A stretch of 64,000 nucleotides of DNA from PLA3 sp964592235 (GTDB taxonomy: Bacteria > Planctomycetota > Phycisphaerae > UBA1845 > UTPLA1), in the NCBI GenBank assembly GCA_964592235.1, contig CAZQCF010000017.1:18035-82034 (forward strand), written 5' to 3'. This document shows, piece after piece, positions 1-9,328 of this stretch. The translations under genes were made by a program, and so were the position numbers. Every line of letters starts with the position of its first letter. Position 1 is the stretch's first letter. The notes beneath the pieces were generated by a model, which made no database searches, had not been told where the DNA came from, and worked only from the letters and a program-made list of their open reading frames with translations.

Positions 1-246
1 AATCGCGGCTGCCTATTCCCGGGACATTGTGTCGAATCGCCAGAGAATGGGGGACATCGCGCGGGCTCTGCTCAAAACGCGAATCCGCCAGGCCTATCTG
101 CGGCTCCCATATCGCTCATACCTCGCCCCATCGCTGCGCCGGCCGAGCGGTCTTGTTTCGGCCCTCCAGGCCTTACGTGCAGCCCACGCTGCGGCCGGGT
201 CGAGTTTCTGCTCGCGATGGACGTGCACCTGTGCAGCGGCCGCATC
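1..246. other. no gene recognised at left edge
   Basis: I see no convincing coding region between the window edge and the terminator of the first gene. Open frames here on both strands have mixed third-position composition, no ribosome-binding site, and run into the terminator or into the antisense of the next gene. It may hold the promoter of a gene lying outside the window. Confidence 0.4.
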
Positions 247-281
247 AAAAAAAACGGTCGGTGACTCGAGCCACCGACCGT
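247..281 (-). terminator. rho-independent terminator of thioredoxin-like gene
   Basis: A perfect 10-bp inverted repeat (ACGGTCGGTG at 254-263 and CACCGACCGT at 272-281, 8-nt loop) is followed on the minus strand by eight T residues (A run 247-254 on the plus strand). It lies 35 bp past the stop codon of the gene at 316-1320. Confidence 0.9.
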
Positions 282-315
282 ATCAGCTATACCAGGCTTC
301 AATGCGACGAATTGA

Positions 316-1320
316 CTAATCGTCGTCGCCTTCGTCCTCGTCCTCGTCCTCGTCGCTGTCATCGTCTTCACTGTCGCTGTCTTCATCCTCCTCTTCGTCG
401 TCGGCCGCTTTGCGCGCTGCGGCCTTGGAGGGCTTGGCGGCTTCGGGCTTGCCTTCGTAGCCCAGGGCCTTGCGTTCGGCGCGGGCGACCTTGGCTTCGT
501 CGAACTCGCCGAATTCGTTGATGATCCGGTCGTAGTACTTCGCCGCGTCGGATTTCTCACCGTTCTGGGCCAGCACGCGTGCACACGCCAGCCACTTGCC
601 GCATTTCTTGCCGGCCTCGGCGCGGCGAAGCGACTCCATGATCGAGCTGTTGCCCTTCATCTTCTTGATCTGCTCGTTCGCTTTCTTCGCGTGCGGCGAG
701 CCCTTGTTCTCCGCGGACACCTGCGTGAACAGGTCCATGGCGTCGGCATACTTTCCGTCGCGGTACAGCTTGTCAGCCTTCTTCAACACGGATGCGGCCG
801 TCTCTTCCGACAGGCTGCCTTTCTTCTTCGGCGGATTGGCTTTCAGCGCCGATTCGATTTCTGAATCGATCACGGCAGGGTGGCCGGTCCAGACCACCTT
901 GCCATCCGGCCCGATCAGGATCGCCGTGGGGAATGAATTGATGCCGTACTTCTGGAGCGTGGCCTTGGCGCCGCCGCCGACGACATATGGCATCTTGTAT
1001 TTTTCAACAAACGGTCCGACCTTTGATTTCGGCTCGTCCGACAGGGCGACCAGCAACATGCCCTTCGGCTCATACTTCTTCTTCAATTCGATCAAGTGGG
1101 GAATGCTGTCCCGGCAGGGGCCGCACCAAGTCGCCCAGAACTCCAACAGGACCAGCCGCCCCTTCATGTGCTCGGGATTGAGCGACTTGGCGCTACCCGG
1201 CATGTTGATCCAGTAATCAGCCTTGATCTCCGGCGCCATGTCACCGACTTCCACGGCCCGTGCCATCGGCACTTGGGTCAGGGCAACCACCGCCGCCGCA
1301 AGCAGAACGAACTTCTTCAT
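316..1320 (-). CDS. exported TlpA/thioredoxin-like protein with acidic tail
   Basis: 334 residues. An N-terminal signal peptide (about 1-22, ending ARA) leads into a TlpA/ResA-type thioredoxin fold with the active site WCGPC (Cys66, Cys69) and the cis-Pro loop in INSFPTAIL. It probably acts as a disulfide oxidoreductase in the periplasm. Residues about 170-285 look like helical TPR-type repeats, and the last 30 residues are nearly all Asp, Glu and Ser. The ATG at 1320 is chosen over upstream in-frame starts because it begins the signal peptide and has GGAG about 9 nt upstream. It is divergent from kynU. The thioredoxin fold is certain; its partner protein is unknown. Confidence 0.88.
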   Translation of the reverse strand: MKKFVLLAAAVVALTQVPMARAVEVGDMAPEIKADYWINMPGSAKSLNPEHMKGRLVLLEFWATWCGPCRDSIPHLIELKKKYEPKGMLLVALSDEPKSKVGPFVEKYKMPYVVGGGAKATLQKYGINSFPTAILIGPDGKVVWTGHPAVIDSEIESALKANPPKKKGSLSEETAASVLKKADKLYRDGKYADAMDLFTQVSAENKGSPHAKKANEQIKKMKGNSSIMESLRRAEAGKKCGKWLACARVLAQNGEKSDAAKYYDRIINEFGEFDEAKVARAERKALGYEGKPEAAKPSKAAARKAADDEEEDEDSDSEDDDSDEDEDEDEGDDD

Positions 1321-1538
1321 GGGTCGTATCTCCGTGTTACTGGTCATCTCGCCGGCCGCGCTGCACATCGACATGCCGGCCCGGCCCCGGGCGAATCGCC
1401 CCGATAGATCACTCCAGCATAGCACTGACAAGCCCCATTTGACAAGCTTCGTCCCAATCGCAGCCGCAGAATCTCGCGGACCGTCGGACCGCCTCGGGCC
1501 ATTCCACCCCGGCCCAACCCCAGCATAGACTTACGAGA

Positions 1539-2834
1539 ATGAAGACTGCGCATACCCCGACCGACCCCGCCTTTGCCCCGGAAGAGGCCGCCGCCCTCGC
1601 GCTGGATGCCGCCGACCCGCTGGCCCGATTCCGTGAGCGGTTTGAGATTCCGGCCGGCCCCGACGGCAGACCGGTCATTTACTTTTGTGGTAATTCGCTG
1701 GGCCTGATGCCCCGCGCCGCTCGCGACGCCGTGACCCAGGAACTCGACGATTGGGCTCGCCTCGCCGTCGATGCGCATTTCGAGGGTCGCTCGCCCTGGT
1801 ATTCCTATCACGAGCAATTCCGCGAGCCGGCCGCCCGGCTGGTCGGTGCGAAGCCCGCCGAAGTCGTCCTGATGAACAGCCTGACGGTGAACCTGCATCT
1901 GCTGATGGTCAGTTTCTATCAGCCGACCCACACGCGGTACAAGATTCTCATGGAAGACGCGGCGTTTCCGTCGGATACGTATGCCGCAGCGAGCCAGTTG
2001 CGATTTCACGGGCACGATCCGGACGACGCGCTGGCGATCATCCGCCCGCGCGACGGCGAGGCGCACATCCACCCTGGCGACATCGAGTCGGAGCTGGAGG
2101 ATCACGGCGACCGCGTCGCGCTTGTGCTCCTGTCGGGCGTGAATTACTTCACCGGGCAGGTGTTCGACATGCGACGGATCGCGGCCACGGCGCGGGCCGA
2201 GGGCTGCATGGTCGGGCTGGATTTGGCGCACGCGGCGGGCAACGTACCGCTGGCGCTGCACGAGTGGGGCGTGGATTTCGCGGCGTGGTGTTCATACAAA
2301 TATCTAAACAGCGGCCCCGGGGCCGTCGCCGGTGCATTCGTGCACGAGCGCCATCACGCCAATCCGCGGCTCGACCGCTTCGCCGGCTGGTGGGGCAACG
2401 ACCCGGCCACGCGTTTCCGCATGCATTTGAATGAGGAGTTTATTCCGGTCGCGCGGGCCGATGCGTGGCAGGTAAGCAATCCGCCGATCCTCTCGATGGC
2501 GCCGCTGCGCGCGTCGCTGGCGATCTTCGATGAGGCCGGCATGGACAACCTGCGGGCCAAGTCGCTGCGCCTCACCGGCTATCTGCAATACCTGCTCGAT
2601 CGCATGCCGTCGAAGCGGTACGAAGTCATCACGCCGCGCGAGCCGAACTACCGCGGCTGCCAACTGTCCATCCTCGCCCACGAGCGGCCGAAGGAGTTGT
2701 TCCACGCGCTGGAGGCGGCCGGCGTGAAGGCCGACTTCCGCGAGCCGAACGTCATCCGGGTGGCCCCGGTGCCGCTGTATAACACGTATCACGAAGTCTG
2801 GCGCTTCGCGCAAGTGCTCGCCCGGCACGGGTAA
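1539..2834 (+). CDS. kynU: kynureninase
   Basis: 431 residues, the usual length. This PLP-dependent fold-type I enzyme cleaves kynurenine to anthranilate and alanine (and 3-hydroxykynurenine to 3-hydroxyanthranilate) in tryptophan breakdown or de novo NAD synthesis. Visible family features are the N-terminal YFCGNSLG motif (about 48-55), the WYSYHEQF substrate-site region, the cofactor aspartate in GLDLAHAAGN, and the Schiff-base lysine in SYKYLNSGPG (Lys254). No other kynurenine-pathway gene lies nearby, so the enzyme stands alone here. It may serve tryptophan salvage rather than a complete NAD operon (inference). Confidence 0.95.
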   Translation: MKTAHTPTDPAFAPEEAAALALDAADPLARFRERFEIPAGPDGRPVIYFCGNSLGLMPRAARDAVTQELDDWARLAVDAHFEGRSPWYSYHEQFREPAARLVGAKPAEVVLMNSLTVNLHLLMVSFYQPTHTRYKILMEDAAFPSDTYAAASQLRFHGHDPDDALAIIRPRDGEAHIHPGDIESELEDHGDRVALVLLSGVNYFTGQVFDMRRIAATARAEGCMVGLDLAHAAGNVPLALHEWGVDFAAWCSYKYLNSGPGAVAGAFVHERHHANPRLDRFAGWWGNDPATRFRMHLNEEFIPVARADAWQVSNPPILSMAPLRASLAIFDEAGMDNLRAKSLRLTGYLQYLLDRMPSKRYEVITPREPNYRGCQLSILAHERPKELFHALEAAGVKADFREPNVIRVAPVPLYNTYHEVWRFAQVLARHG

Positions 2835-2872
2835 TAAACGCGTCGAAAGCAAGCCGGGTCGCGATTTCGAAG

Positions 2873-2889
2873 GGTGGGCGCCGCCCACC
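2873..2889. repeat. GGTGGGC-N3-GCCCACC palindrome
   Basis: Perfect 7-bp inverted repeat with a 3-nt loop in the short gap between kynU and the convergent zinc-ribbon gene. The same palindrome recurs at 21275-21291 after gcvT, so it looks like a dispersed intergenic repeat rather than a gene-specific terminator; there is no T run. Confidence 0.6.
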
Positions 2890-2926
2890 AGGCAGCGGGT
2901 GGGCACGAACCGGTTCATTCGACGCA

Positions 2927-3796
2927 TCACGTCGATGCCCCGTCGGCTTCCGCATTGCGCCGGGTCTCCGCAGCCAGGTCGGCGATCCGTGACAGCCGTT
3001 CGCGAAAGGGCAGCAGCAGCGCGGGCGTCATGGCGATAAGCAGAAGAAGTATGAACGGGCCGAGGCACGTGGTCATCGCCGCGAAAGCGCTCATCAATGA
3101 GGATCGCCGCAGGCGGTTGAAATAATACGCAAAGAGGACGGTCACTCCCACGCAGATCGCGCACCATCCGATGATCACGCCGGTGAACGACGCAGACAAT
3201 TCGCGGTCATAGGTCCGTCGTGCCAGCGAACGCAGGTAAAACAGGTATCCCGCAAAGAGGACGAGGATCAGTGCGATGCTGATCGACACGGCATCCTGCC
3301 GGTTGATCAGTCGCGTATCCTGTGGGAGGAACAAGGCACCGAGCAACCAGCTTGCGTTAATTAAGATCGCCAGGCGAACGAAGAACCGCCACGAAAACCG
3401 GATTGCGTCCGCGCGATCGCTCGATTCCGGAAGCGTCGCACGCCACAGCCCGATTAGCGGAAAAGCCAGAATCGCGCAGCTGGTCCCGGCGGCGGCGGAA
3501 AGCTGAACATTGTCCCGCGCGAGCAGCACCAGCATGCCGCAGGCGACCGCGAAGAACCCCGCGAGACCGATGTGCAGGATGTCCATCCCGCGCACGATCC
3601 TTCGCAGCCAGACCGGATCGCTGAAGTAGAGAAAATCCTCCAGCAGTGATTGCCGGATCGCCGTGCCGCATTCGGGACACACGCCGTCGGGCGACAAGCC
3701 GCGCAGGTTGTACCCGCACGAATGGCAGGCGATTTCCGACGAAAGCCGCCCGGCATCATCGAGGGCATAGTGGGGGAATCGCCGGTCGTGGCTCAT
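2927..3796 (-). CDS. zinc-ribbon multi-pass membrane protein
   Basis: 289 residues, no assigned function. The N-terminus (about 20-45) has two CxxC pairs in the pattern CHSCGYNLRGL...CPECG, a small zinc ribbon common in planctomycete membrane proteins. Six or so hydrophobic helices follow, spanning about 65-270. A very similar knuckle (CFRCGYNL...CPECGT) occurs in the otherwise unrelated protein at 59866-61161. ATG at 3796 is chosen because it directly precedes the conserved N-terminus; ATG at 3808 adds four residues and is equally possible. The gene converges on kynU and lies downstream of the SPFH pair on the same strand. Confidence 0.75.
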   Translation of the reverse strand: MSHDRRFPHYALDDAGRLSSEIACHSCGYNLRGLSPDGVCPECGTAIRQSLLEDFLYFSDPVWLRRIVRGMDILHIGLAGFFAVACGMLVLLARDNVQLSAAAGTSCAILAFPLIGLWRATLPESSDRADAIRFSWRFFVRLAILINASWLLGALFLPQDTRLINRQDAVSISIALILVLFAGYLFYLRSLARRTYDRELSASFTGVIIGWCAICVGVTVLFAYYFNRLRRSSLMSAFAAMTTCLGPFILLLLIAMTPALLLPFRERLSRIADLAAETRRNAEADGAST

Positions 3797-3929
3797 GCGC
3801 CGTCTCATTCTACGCGCGCGATCAGTGGCTGCGTAACGGACGGGCTGCGCCCACCCTGGGCGGCCAATGCGTCTTAGGCATGCCGTCGTGGGCCATGCTA
3901 ATCTTGCGAGTTGCGGCTGCGCTGCAACG

Positions 3930-5627
3930 CTACCGCTTTGCCTTCGCCCCGTCCTGCATGATCTTCGCCGCGCCGAGTTCCTCGAAGCGCGACAGATCGG
4001 TCCAGAACGTGCCCTCGCCGGCGAAGAAGAGCTTGATCGACTGCGGCTGGAAGTTCTCCGCGAACGTATACAAATTGTACGCCTTCGCGCTGCCGAACGC
4101 GCCGACCAGCAGCTTGTAGCCCTCGGCCTCGGCGGCCTTCTTGAACTTCTCCACGTCGGCCTTGGCCTGGCCGAGAATCTCCGTCCGCTGGGCGTCGAGC
4201 AGGGCGACCTGCTGCTGAATCGTCGCCACTTCCAGCGCCGCCTGGGCGTCGACCTCGGCGGCGAGTTTCTCACCGTCAGCCTGCACGTTCGCCACGCCGA
4301 TGCGCGTCTCGGCGCGGATCGTCTCGCGGGCGATATCGACCTTCTTCTTGAACTCTTCCAGCTGCGCTTTGGCTGTCGCCGCGTCGCGCTGTTTCTCCTT
4401 GGTGATCTGCTTTTCCTTGGCGATGTAACTCTCCTGGATCGTGCGCTTGAGGTCCTCGGCGTTCTCGCCGCCGGTCATAAACTCGGGCGGCTGCACGTCG
4501 ATCTCACGCACCAGCGCGAGCAGCACCTCGATGTTCTTCCCGCGGCAGATGCGCTTCAATTCGTCCTTCAAGTCTCGCTGGAACTTTTCGCGCTTCTCGC
4601 CCTGGATGAAGTCGCGCGCCGCGTAGGTCGAGCCGATGTTCCGGCAGATCGACCGCAACTGCGGCTCGATGACCTTGTCGATCACGCCATCGGTGTTGCC
4701 GAACTCGTTAATGGTCTGGGCGGCATGGCGCGGGTCGATGCCCCAGACAACCGTGACGCCGACGCGAATGAGAAACCCCGTGTCCGACGGGAACGAAATC
4801 TGATACGTCTGCTCGCCCGGGATATTTGTCGTGCTGAACTCGTTGAAGCCGATCTCGATCAGCGTCACTTTCTGCAGCTTCGGGTTGATGAAATAGACAC
4901 CCGGCTGCAAGACATCCTTCAACGTGCCGCGCTCGCCGACGTTCGCCAGCGGCCGGACAAAGCTCACCAGTTGGCTGGACGCGGCCGACTCGGTCGTGTC
5001 GTTGGAGTCCAGTTCGGGGAGGATGGCCGATTCGCGCTGCTCCGGCGCGTTGCCGAACAGGTTGGTTACGACGCCGACGAATCCCGCGGGGATGACCGTC
5101 GCGGGGTGCAACTCGACTTCATAGGCGTAGGGATTGAGCTTGTACGTGCCGGGGGTGAGCACTTCTTCGAGGATGCCGGCATAGGGCGAATCGCGCTTGA
5201 CGAGCAGTTGCCCCGGCGGCGGCTTCTGCCCGATGCGCCGCGTGACGACGCCGATCATGGGGAACTTGCCCTGCGGCGCGAATTGTCCGCCGCGGATTCG
5301 CTGCTTGGCGCGGGAGCTGATCGTGTGAATCCATTCCCACGATGCCGGGTCGCCCGCGGGAATCACCGTCAGATCTTTTAGTTCCCACTCGTAGCGGAAC
5401 GAGTCGCGGAAGTGCCGACCGGGGCCGAGCACGTCCAACTCAATTCCCTTCTGCCCCGGCTCGGTGGCGACAAGCTGCCCGGCTGGCAGCGGCGTACCCA
5501 TCTTGCGAACGAGCACGGCGCACTTGTTCGGCGGCACGTAAATGCGGAATGAGAACCAGAACACGGCGGTGATGACGCCGCCCAGTACGAGAATCGACCC
5601 CATGAGGATGCGAAGTTTGTTTCCCAT
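3930..5627 (-). CDS. SPFH/band-7 domain membrane protein (second of pair)
   Basis: 565 residues. One N-terminal membrane helix (about 8-30) is followed by a long beta-rich region and an SPFH/prohibitin-like domain. A charged coiled coil follows at about 400-510, rich in AATAKAQ and EKLAAEVDAQAALEV type sequence, and the C-terminus is hydrophilic. SPFH proteins form membrane-anchored ring or cage oligomers (flotillin, HflK/C, prohibitin). The HflKC-like arrangement of two different SPFH genes in tandem fits a hetero-oligomer. Its ATG overlaps the stop of the upstream SPFH gene (TAATG), which indicates translational coupling. It is longer than HflK or HflC. Exact role unknown. Confidence 0.85.
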   Translation of the reverse strand: MGNKLRILMGSILVLGGVITAVFWFSFRIYVPPNKCAVLVRKMGTPLPAGQLVATEPGQKGIELDVLGPGRHFRDSFRYEWELKDLTVIPAGDPASWEWIHTISSRAKQRIRGGQFAPQGKFPMIGVVTRRIGQKPPPGQLLVKRDSPYAGILEEVLTPGTYKLNPYAYEVELHPATVIPAGFVGVVTNLFGNAPEQRESAILPELDSNDTTESAASSQLVSFVRPLANVGERGTLKDVLQPGVYFINPKLQKVTLIEIGFNEFSTTNIPGEQTYQISFPSDTGFLIRVGVTVVWGIDPRHAAQTINEFGNTDGVIDKVIEPQLRSICRNIGSTYAARDFIQGEKREKFQRDLKDELKRICRGKNIEVLLALVREIDVQPPEFMTGGENAEDLKRTIQESYIAKEKQITKEKQRDAATAKAQLEEFKKKVDIARETIRAETRIGVANVQADGEKLAAEVDAQAALEVATIQQQVALLDAQRTEILGQAKADVEKFKKAAEAEGYKLLVGAFGSAKAYNLYTFAENFQPQSIKLFFAGEGTFWTDLSRFEELGAAKIMQDGAKAKR

Positions 5628-7213
5628 TAGCGGTTGCCTCCCTTCGAGGCCGACGAACCGGCGTCAAAGCTGCGGAAGATGTCAGCGAACGGACCATCGA
5701 CGTTTGTCAGAATGCTCTGGATCGACGGGGCGACCTTCTGATAGAAGAACTGCTGGGCGTAGGTCGTGCCGTCGCCGAAGGCGTTGACCGCCGCTTTGAG
5801 CGGTTCGGCCCGGGCCTGGTAGCCGAACAAGATGACGTTTGCATCGGCCTGGCCACGCGAGCGAAGGGCCGCCGCCTCCTTTTCGGCCGCTTCCAGCGTC
5901 AGTTTCGCCACGGCCAGTTCGCGATTGGCTTTGGTGACGGCGACGTTTTTGCGCTGCTCGGCTTCCTTGGTCAGCGTGACGATTTCCGTGCGCATCTCGC
6001 CGAGCGACTTGTTCTGATTCTGCAACTCCTGCTGTTCGACGAGCCGCGCTTCGGATTTCGCTTCCTCGATCTGATTCGTGTAGCGCTCGATCTCCTGATC
6101 GGCCTGCTCGCGCTGGCTGATGAGCGAGGCGATCTCGGCGGGCGGCTTGATGTCACGCACGAGGGCTGATTTGATGTCGATGCCCTGGCTCCAGCATTCG
6201 CTCTTCAATTCGCTCAAGAGGCGCTCCTGAAAGGCCGCGCGCGACTTGCCGCTGATGAACTCGCGCGCCTGGAGCTTGGATCCCTGGATGCGGGCGAGGC
6301 TGCGCACGTTCGGGAGGATGATCTTGTCGAGGATGTCGCGCCTGTCGCCATAGGCAACAGCGACTTCGGCGACGTGATCGGGTCGAATGGCCCATTCGAT
6401 CGTGCCCTCGATCGTGATCGTGAAACTGTCCGACGAGGGAAAATGAATCGCGTCATCGCCGACCATGTCGCACTTCTGGCTACGGACGTCGACGATGTCG
6501 ATCTGCTTCAGGTAGGGGTTGATGTACTCCAGGCCGGGCGGCAGGGTGGCGCGCTGCACGCCTTTTTCGCCCGGTTCGACTACGAATGTATTTTTCTTGA
6601 CCGGGTCCGTCCCGCTCAAGAGCGTCACCACGCCGGCGTGACCTTCGGGGATCGAGATCGCCGGGAACTTCTGCAACTCATACGCGAACGGATTGATGTT
6701 GTGTCGCCCAGGCGACAGCGTCTCGCCCACCGGCCCGCGCTCGTCCGGCTCGGTCGCCACGGTCTTCGGGAAGGGCAGCGGCTTACCGTACTTGCGGATC
6801 AACACGCCGACTTCGTTCTGCTTGAGAAGCGTCGCCGGCACAACCAAACGCTCGTAACTAAACGGGTTGTACCAGTGACGGCCTTCGGGCAGCACCTCGA
6901 ATCGCACGCCCTTATAATCGGCGCGGACGGCCTCGGGTGTGCTGCCGGTCTTCTCGGCGATGGACGTGACCAGCTCGGGATAGAGCACAACCTGATCGCC
7001 GAGTTGGTCGCGCAGCTCCGGCGGCAGCAGCTTGCCCGTTTTGTTCACCAGCACCAGGATGCTGTTCGTTGGCACTTCGACGCGCACGACGAACCAGAAA
7101 AACCCCAGCGCGCCGACAACCAGCAACAGCAGCGCGCCGACGATTCCGCCGCTTCGCGGAAAGTTCATCGGTTGCAGGGGCCGTCGCGGAAAGCGTGGTT
7201 CCGAATCCGACAT
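5627..7213 (-). CDS. SPFH/band-7 domain membrane protein (first of pair)
   Basis: 528 residues. A short basic N-terminus precedes one membrane helix (about 22-44), then an extended beta region with the motif LPPGLEYINPYLKQ and an SPFH domain. A coiled coil follows, ending in an Ala/Glu-rich stretch (LTLEAAEKEAAALRSRG) like that of flotillins. It is a paralogue of the downstream gene: both carry the pattern EPGxKG then PGxxxxNPYxxxV. It lies 45 bp downstream of a small zinc-ribbon peptide, and its stop overlaps the start of the next gene, so all three are probably one operon. Likely forms a membrane-associated scaffold; the substrate is unknown. Confidence 0.85.
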   Translation of the reverse strand: MSDSEPRFPRRPLQPMNFPRSGGIVGALLLLVVGALGFFWFVVRVEVPTNSILVLVNKTGKLLPPELRDQLGDQVVLYPELVTSIAEKTGSTPEAVRADYKGVRFEVLPEGRHWYNPFSYERLVVPATLLKQNEVGVLIRKYGKPLPFPKTVATEPDERGPVGETLSPGRHNINPFAYELQKFPAISIPEGHAGVVTLLSGTDPVKKNTFVVEPGEKGVQRATLPPGLEYINPYLKQIDIVDVRSQKCDMVGDDAIHFPSSDSFTITIEGTIEWAIRPDHVAEVAVAYGDRRDILDKIILPNVRSLARIQGSKLQAREFISGKSRAAFQERLLSELKSECWSQGIDIKSALVRDIKPPAEIASLISQREQADQEIERYTNQIEEAKSEARLVEQQELQNQNKSLGEMRTEIVTLTKEAEQRKNVAVTKANRELAVAKLTLEAAEKEAAALRSRGQADANVILFGYQARAEPLKAAVNAFGDGTTYAQQFFYQKVAPSIQSILTNVDGPFADIFRSFDAGSSASKGGNR

Positions 7214-7258
7214 GATAGGTGTCCTCCTTGCGCGAATGAGAATGCACGCGAGACGATG

Positions 7259-7471
7259 CTACGTCAACCGCGCGCCGCAGTGACCGCAGAAATGCGCGTC
7301 ACCCTCTTCGACTTGGCCGCACTTCGAACAGCGCATGCGCGCGGCCGCGTGATCGCCGCCCGGCGCAGGTAAACGATTCCGGTCTTGCCCGGCCCGGCGG
7401 AGCAGCCACACGCCGAGCCACAGGCACGCGGCCACGATGATCAGAACGATGAATGTGACGGGCAGAAACAT
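7259..7471 (-). CDS. small membrane protein with zinc ribbon
   Basis: 70 residues. One N-terminal membrane helix (about 3-25) is followed by a linker and a C-terminal zinc ribbon with two CxxC knuckles (CSKCG and CGHCG, about 48-66). The start ATG at 7471 has GAGGAG about 9 nt upstream. It is the first gene of the probable operon with the two SPFH proteins. Small zinc-ribbon membrane peptides like this often serve as adaptors, but no function can be assigned from sequence alone. Confidence 0.7.
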   Translation of the reverse strand: MFLPVTFIVLIIVAACLWLGVWLLRRAGQDRNRLPAPGGDHAAARMRCSKCGQVEEGDAHFCGHCGARLT

Positions 7472-7553
7472 GCTTCGCGCTCCTCGCCACGGGAATATAA
7501 CGTAAAAGCGCGACGGCCTGCGGTTATAAACCGGAGCCTTGTTTCAACAGGGT

Positions 7554-9239
7554 CTAACCGCGCGTGTGGAGCCGTTCGATGGCTCGTTGAATCGCCGCGC
7601 GATTGTCGCGGTCCAGTTCATGGGAAAGGGCCTGTTCCAATCGAGGGATGTCGCCCGGCCCGCCGATGGCCTCGATCGCGCGAATCGCGCTGCGCCGAAC
7701 CGCGAGCGTATCGTCGTGGACCATTATCTTGTCCAGCGCTTCGACGAGCGACTGAACAGAGAGATCATCGCGCCGGATGCATACCGCAACCGCGTTAGCC
7801 GCGCGGGCGCGGACGCCGGCCGTCTTGTCTTCCAGGAGCTTGAGCAGCAGATCGGCGCGGACTCCCGGCCGGCCGCTCGCGGCGATGGCCGAGATGGCCA
7901 GCGTGCGCACGCGCGAAGACGAGTCCAAGCATGCGTCCTCGGCCGACGCGAAGTCGTCGGGCTTTGCTGAAAACGCGAGCGCGAAGATGGCCAGCCCGCG
8001 CGTTTGCTCGTCGTCAGACTCTGCATGCTTGCGCAACCGCGGGCCGTAGTCGTTCGCGAGCGCCGCCAGCAGGTTCGTCGCGCTTTCGCGTGCGTCGTCG
8101 TCGGCCTTTTCGGTTGCGGCTTCCAGCTCCAGAAAGAGCGTGCCGATTGATTTAAGCAATTCCGCGTTGCTCAACCGCGTCTGGGCGTCGTTCTGTGCTT
8201 TGATCTTGGCGCGAAGATCGGCGATGACCGGCATCCACGGCGAGTCGGGATATTGCTGAACGAACCCTTCCACGAGTTTCGCTGCGTCGCGCGTGTGACC
8301 CAGTTGCGTCTCGCGCGCCGCGAGGTTGATGGCCTCCACCTGTTGCTTGAGCCGCTCCTGCACCGCCTCCGCCAGTCGCTGCGCGTGCACCAGCTTCACC
8401 TGAATCTTCATGTCATACTCAACGGGCGCGTCGCCGCGAAGCCGCCGCCACGATGCCTGCGCCTCGATGCGCTCCAGTCGCTGATCGAGCCGTGCCCAGT
8501 GAATGACCGCCTGCACTTTGCCAAACTCGTATTCGCGCTCCAGCCCGCCGGAGAAGCGCCCGCTGGCGTACATCGTCAGCCGTGCCAGCGTCTCGCCGCC
8601 TTCCTTCGCCAGATCGACAAACTCAAAGGTCTGCGTGCCGGTGAAGTCCGGCGCCTTCACGTCGCGCTCCCATTTGTGTCCCGCCTCGATCCGCTTGGGC
8701 GGCCAGTGCGCAAAGTCCAGCACCAGCTCCAGGATCGCGCGTTCCGGCCCTTCGGCGCGAGGGACCAGTGCCGGGCTGTCGCGCATCGTCTTCTCGCCGC
8801 TCTCCAGGCGCGTGCTTCCGCGCGAGAGCAGCGAACGCGATGCTTTCGGCGCGCTCTTTAGTTGCTTGTTGTCCTTGAAGTAACCCAGCACCATCGCCGG
8901 GCCGTCCGCCATCATCTGATACAACGTCGCTGTTGCGGGCTTCGGGTCGGCCATGTTGATCAGCGTCCACGTTGCAACCTGCTCGTAGCTGAAGGTCTCA
9001 AGCGACTTGCCGATCGGCCGCGAGCGACGCGTCGCGCGGCGCACCTCGTAGGAATTGAGTTGCCCCGGCAGCACGTTGTTCTTGAAATCCATCCGCTGGG
9101 GGGCCGATTTCTTCGACGGTTTTTCCCGCGAGGCGGGCTTGGACTTACGCGGCGGATCGTCCGCCAGCGTCGCCGGCGCGGAGCCGCATAGTACGATCAG
9201 CATGACCATCTGCAGGATGTGGCGTCGATGCTTGAACAT
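7554..9239 (-). CDS. exported HEAT-repeat protein
   Basis: 561 residues. The signal peptide (about 1-25, ending TLA) begins at ATG 9239. A GTG at 9281 would add 14 residues and lacks signal-peptide character, so the inner start is used. The central part (about 60-330) is a beta-rich region of unknown family. The C-terminal 200 residues form HEAT/armadillo-type alpha repeats with motifs such as DSSSRVRTLAISAIAASGRP and VRARAANAVAV, spaced about 32-38 residues. Probably a periplasmic protein-binding scaffold. No catalytic motif seen. It lies on the same strand as lgt and panC, separated by an 89-bp gap. Confidence 0.78.
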   Translation of the reverse strand: MFKHRRHILQMVMLIVLCGSAPATLADDPPRKSKPASREKPSKKSAPQRMDFKNNVLPGQLNSYEVRRATRRSRPIGKSLETFSYEQVATWTLINMADPKPATATLYQMMADGPAMVLGYFKDNKQLKSAPKASRSLLSRGSTRLESGEKTMRDSPALVPRAEGPERAILELVLDFAHWPPKRIEAGHKWERDVKAPDFTGTQTFEFVDLAKEGGETLARLTMYASGRFSGGLEREYEFGKVQAVIHWARLDQRLERIEAQASWRRLRGDAPVEYDMKIQVKLVHAQRLAEAVQERLKQQVEAINLAARETQLGHTRDAAKLVEGFVQQYPDSPWMPVIADLRAKIKAQNDAQTRLSNAELLKSIGTLFLELEAATEKADDDARESATNLLAALANDYGPRLRKHAESDDEQTRGLAIFALAFSAKPDDFASAEDACLDSSSRVRTLAISAIAASGRPGVRADLLLKLLEDKTAGVRARAANAVAVCIRRDDLSVQSLVEALDKIMVHDDTLAVRRSAIRAIEAIGGPGDIPRLEQALSHELDRDNRAAIQRAIERLHTRG

Positions 9240-9328
9240 GGCAATGTTGCCCGCGGAATCGGCGTGCGGTGGGGCGGACACAACGGATTATATCCCACGC
9301 GAGGCAAAGTGTTCGATCGGCGCGAAAG

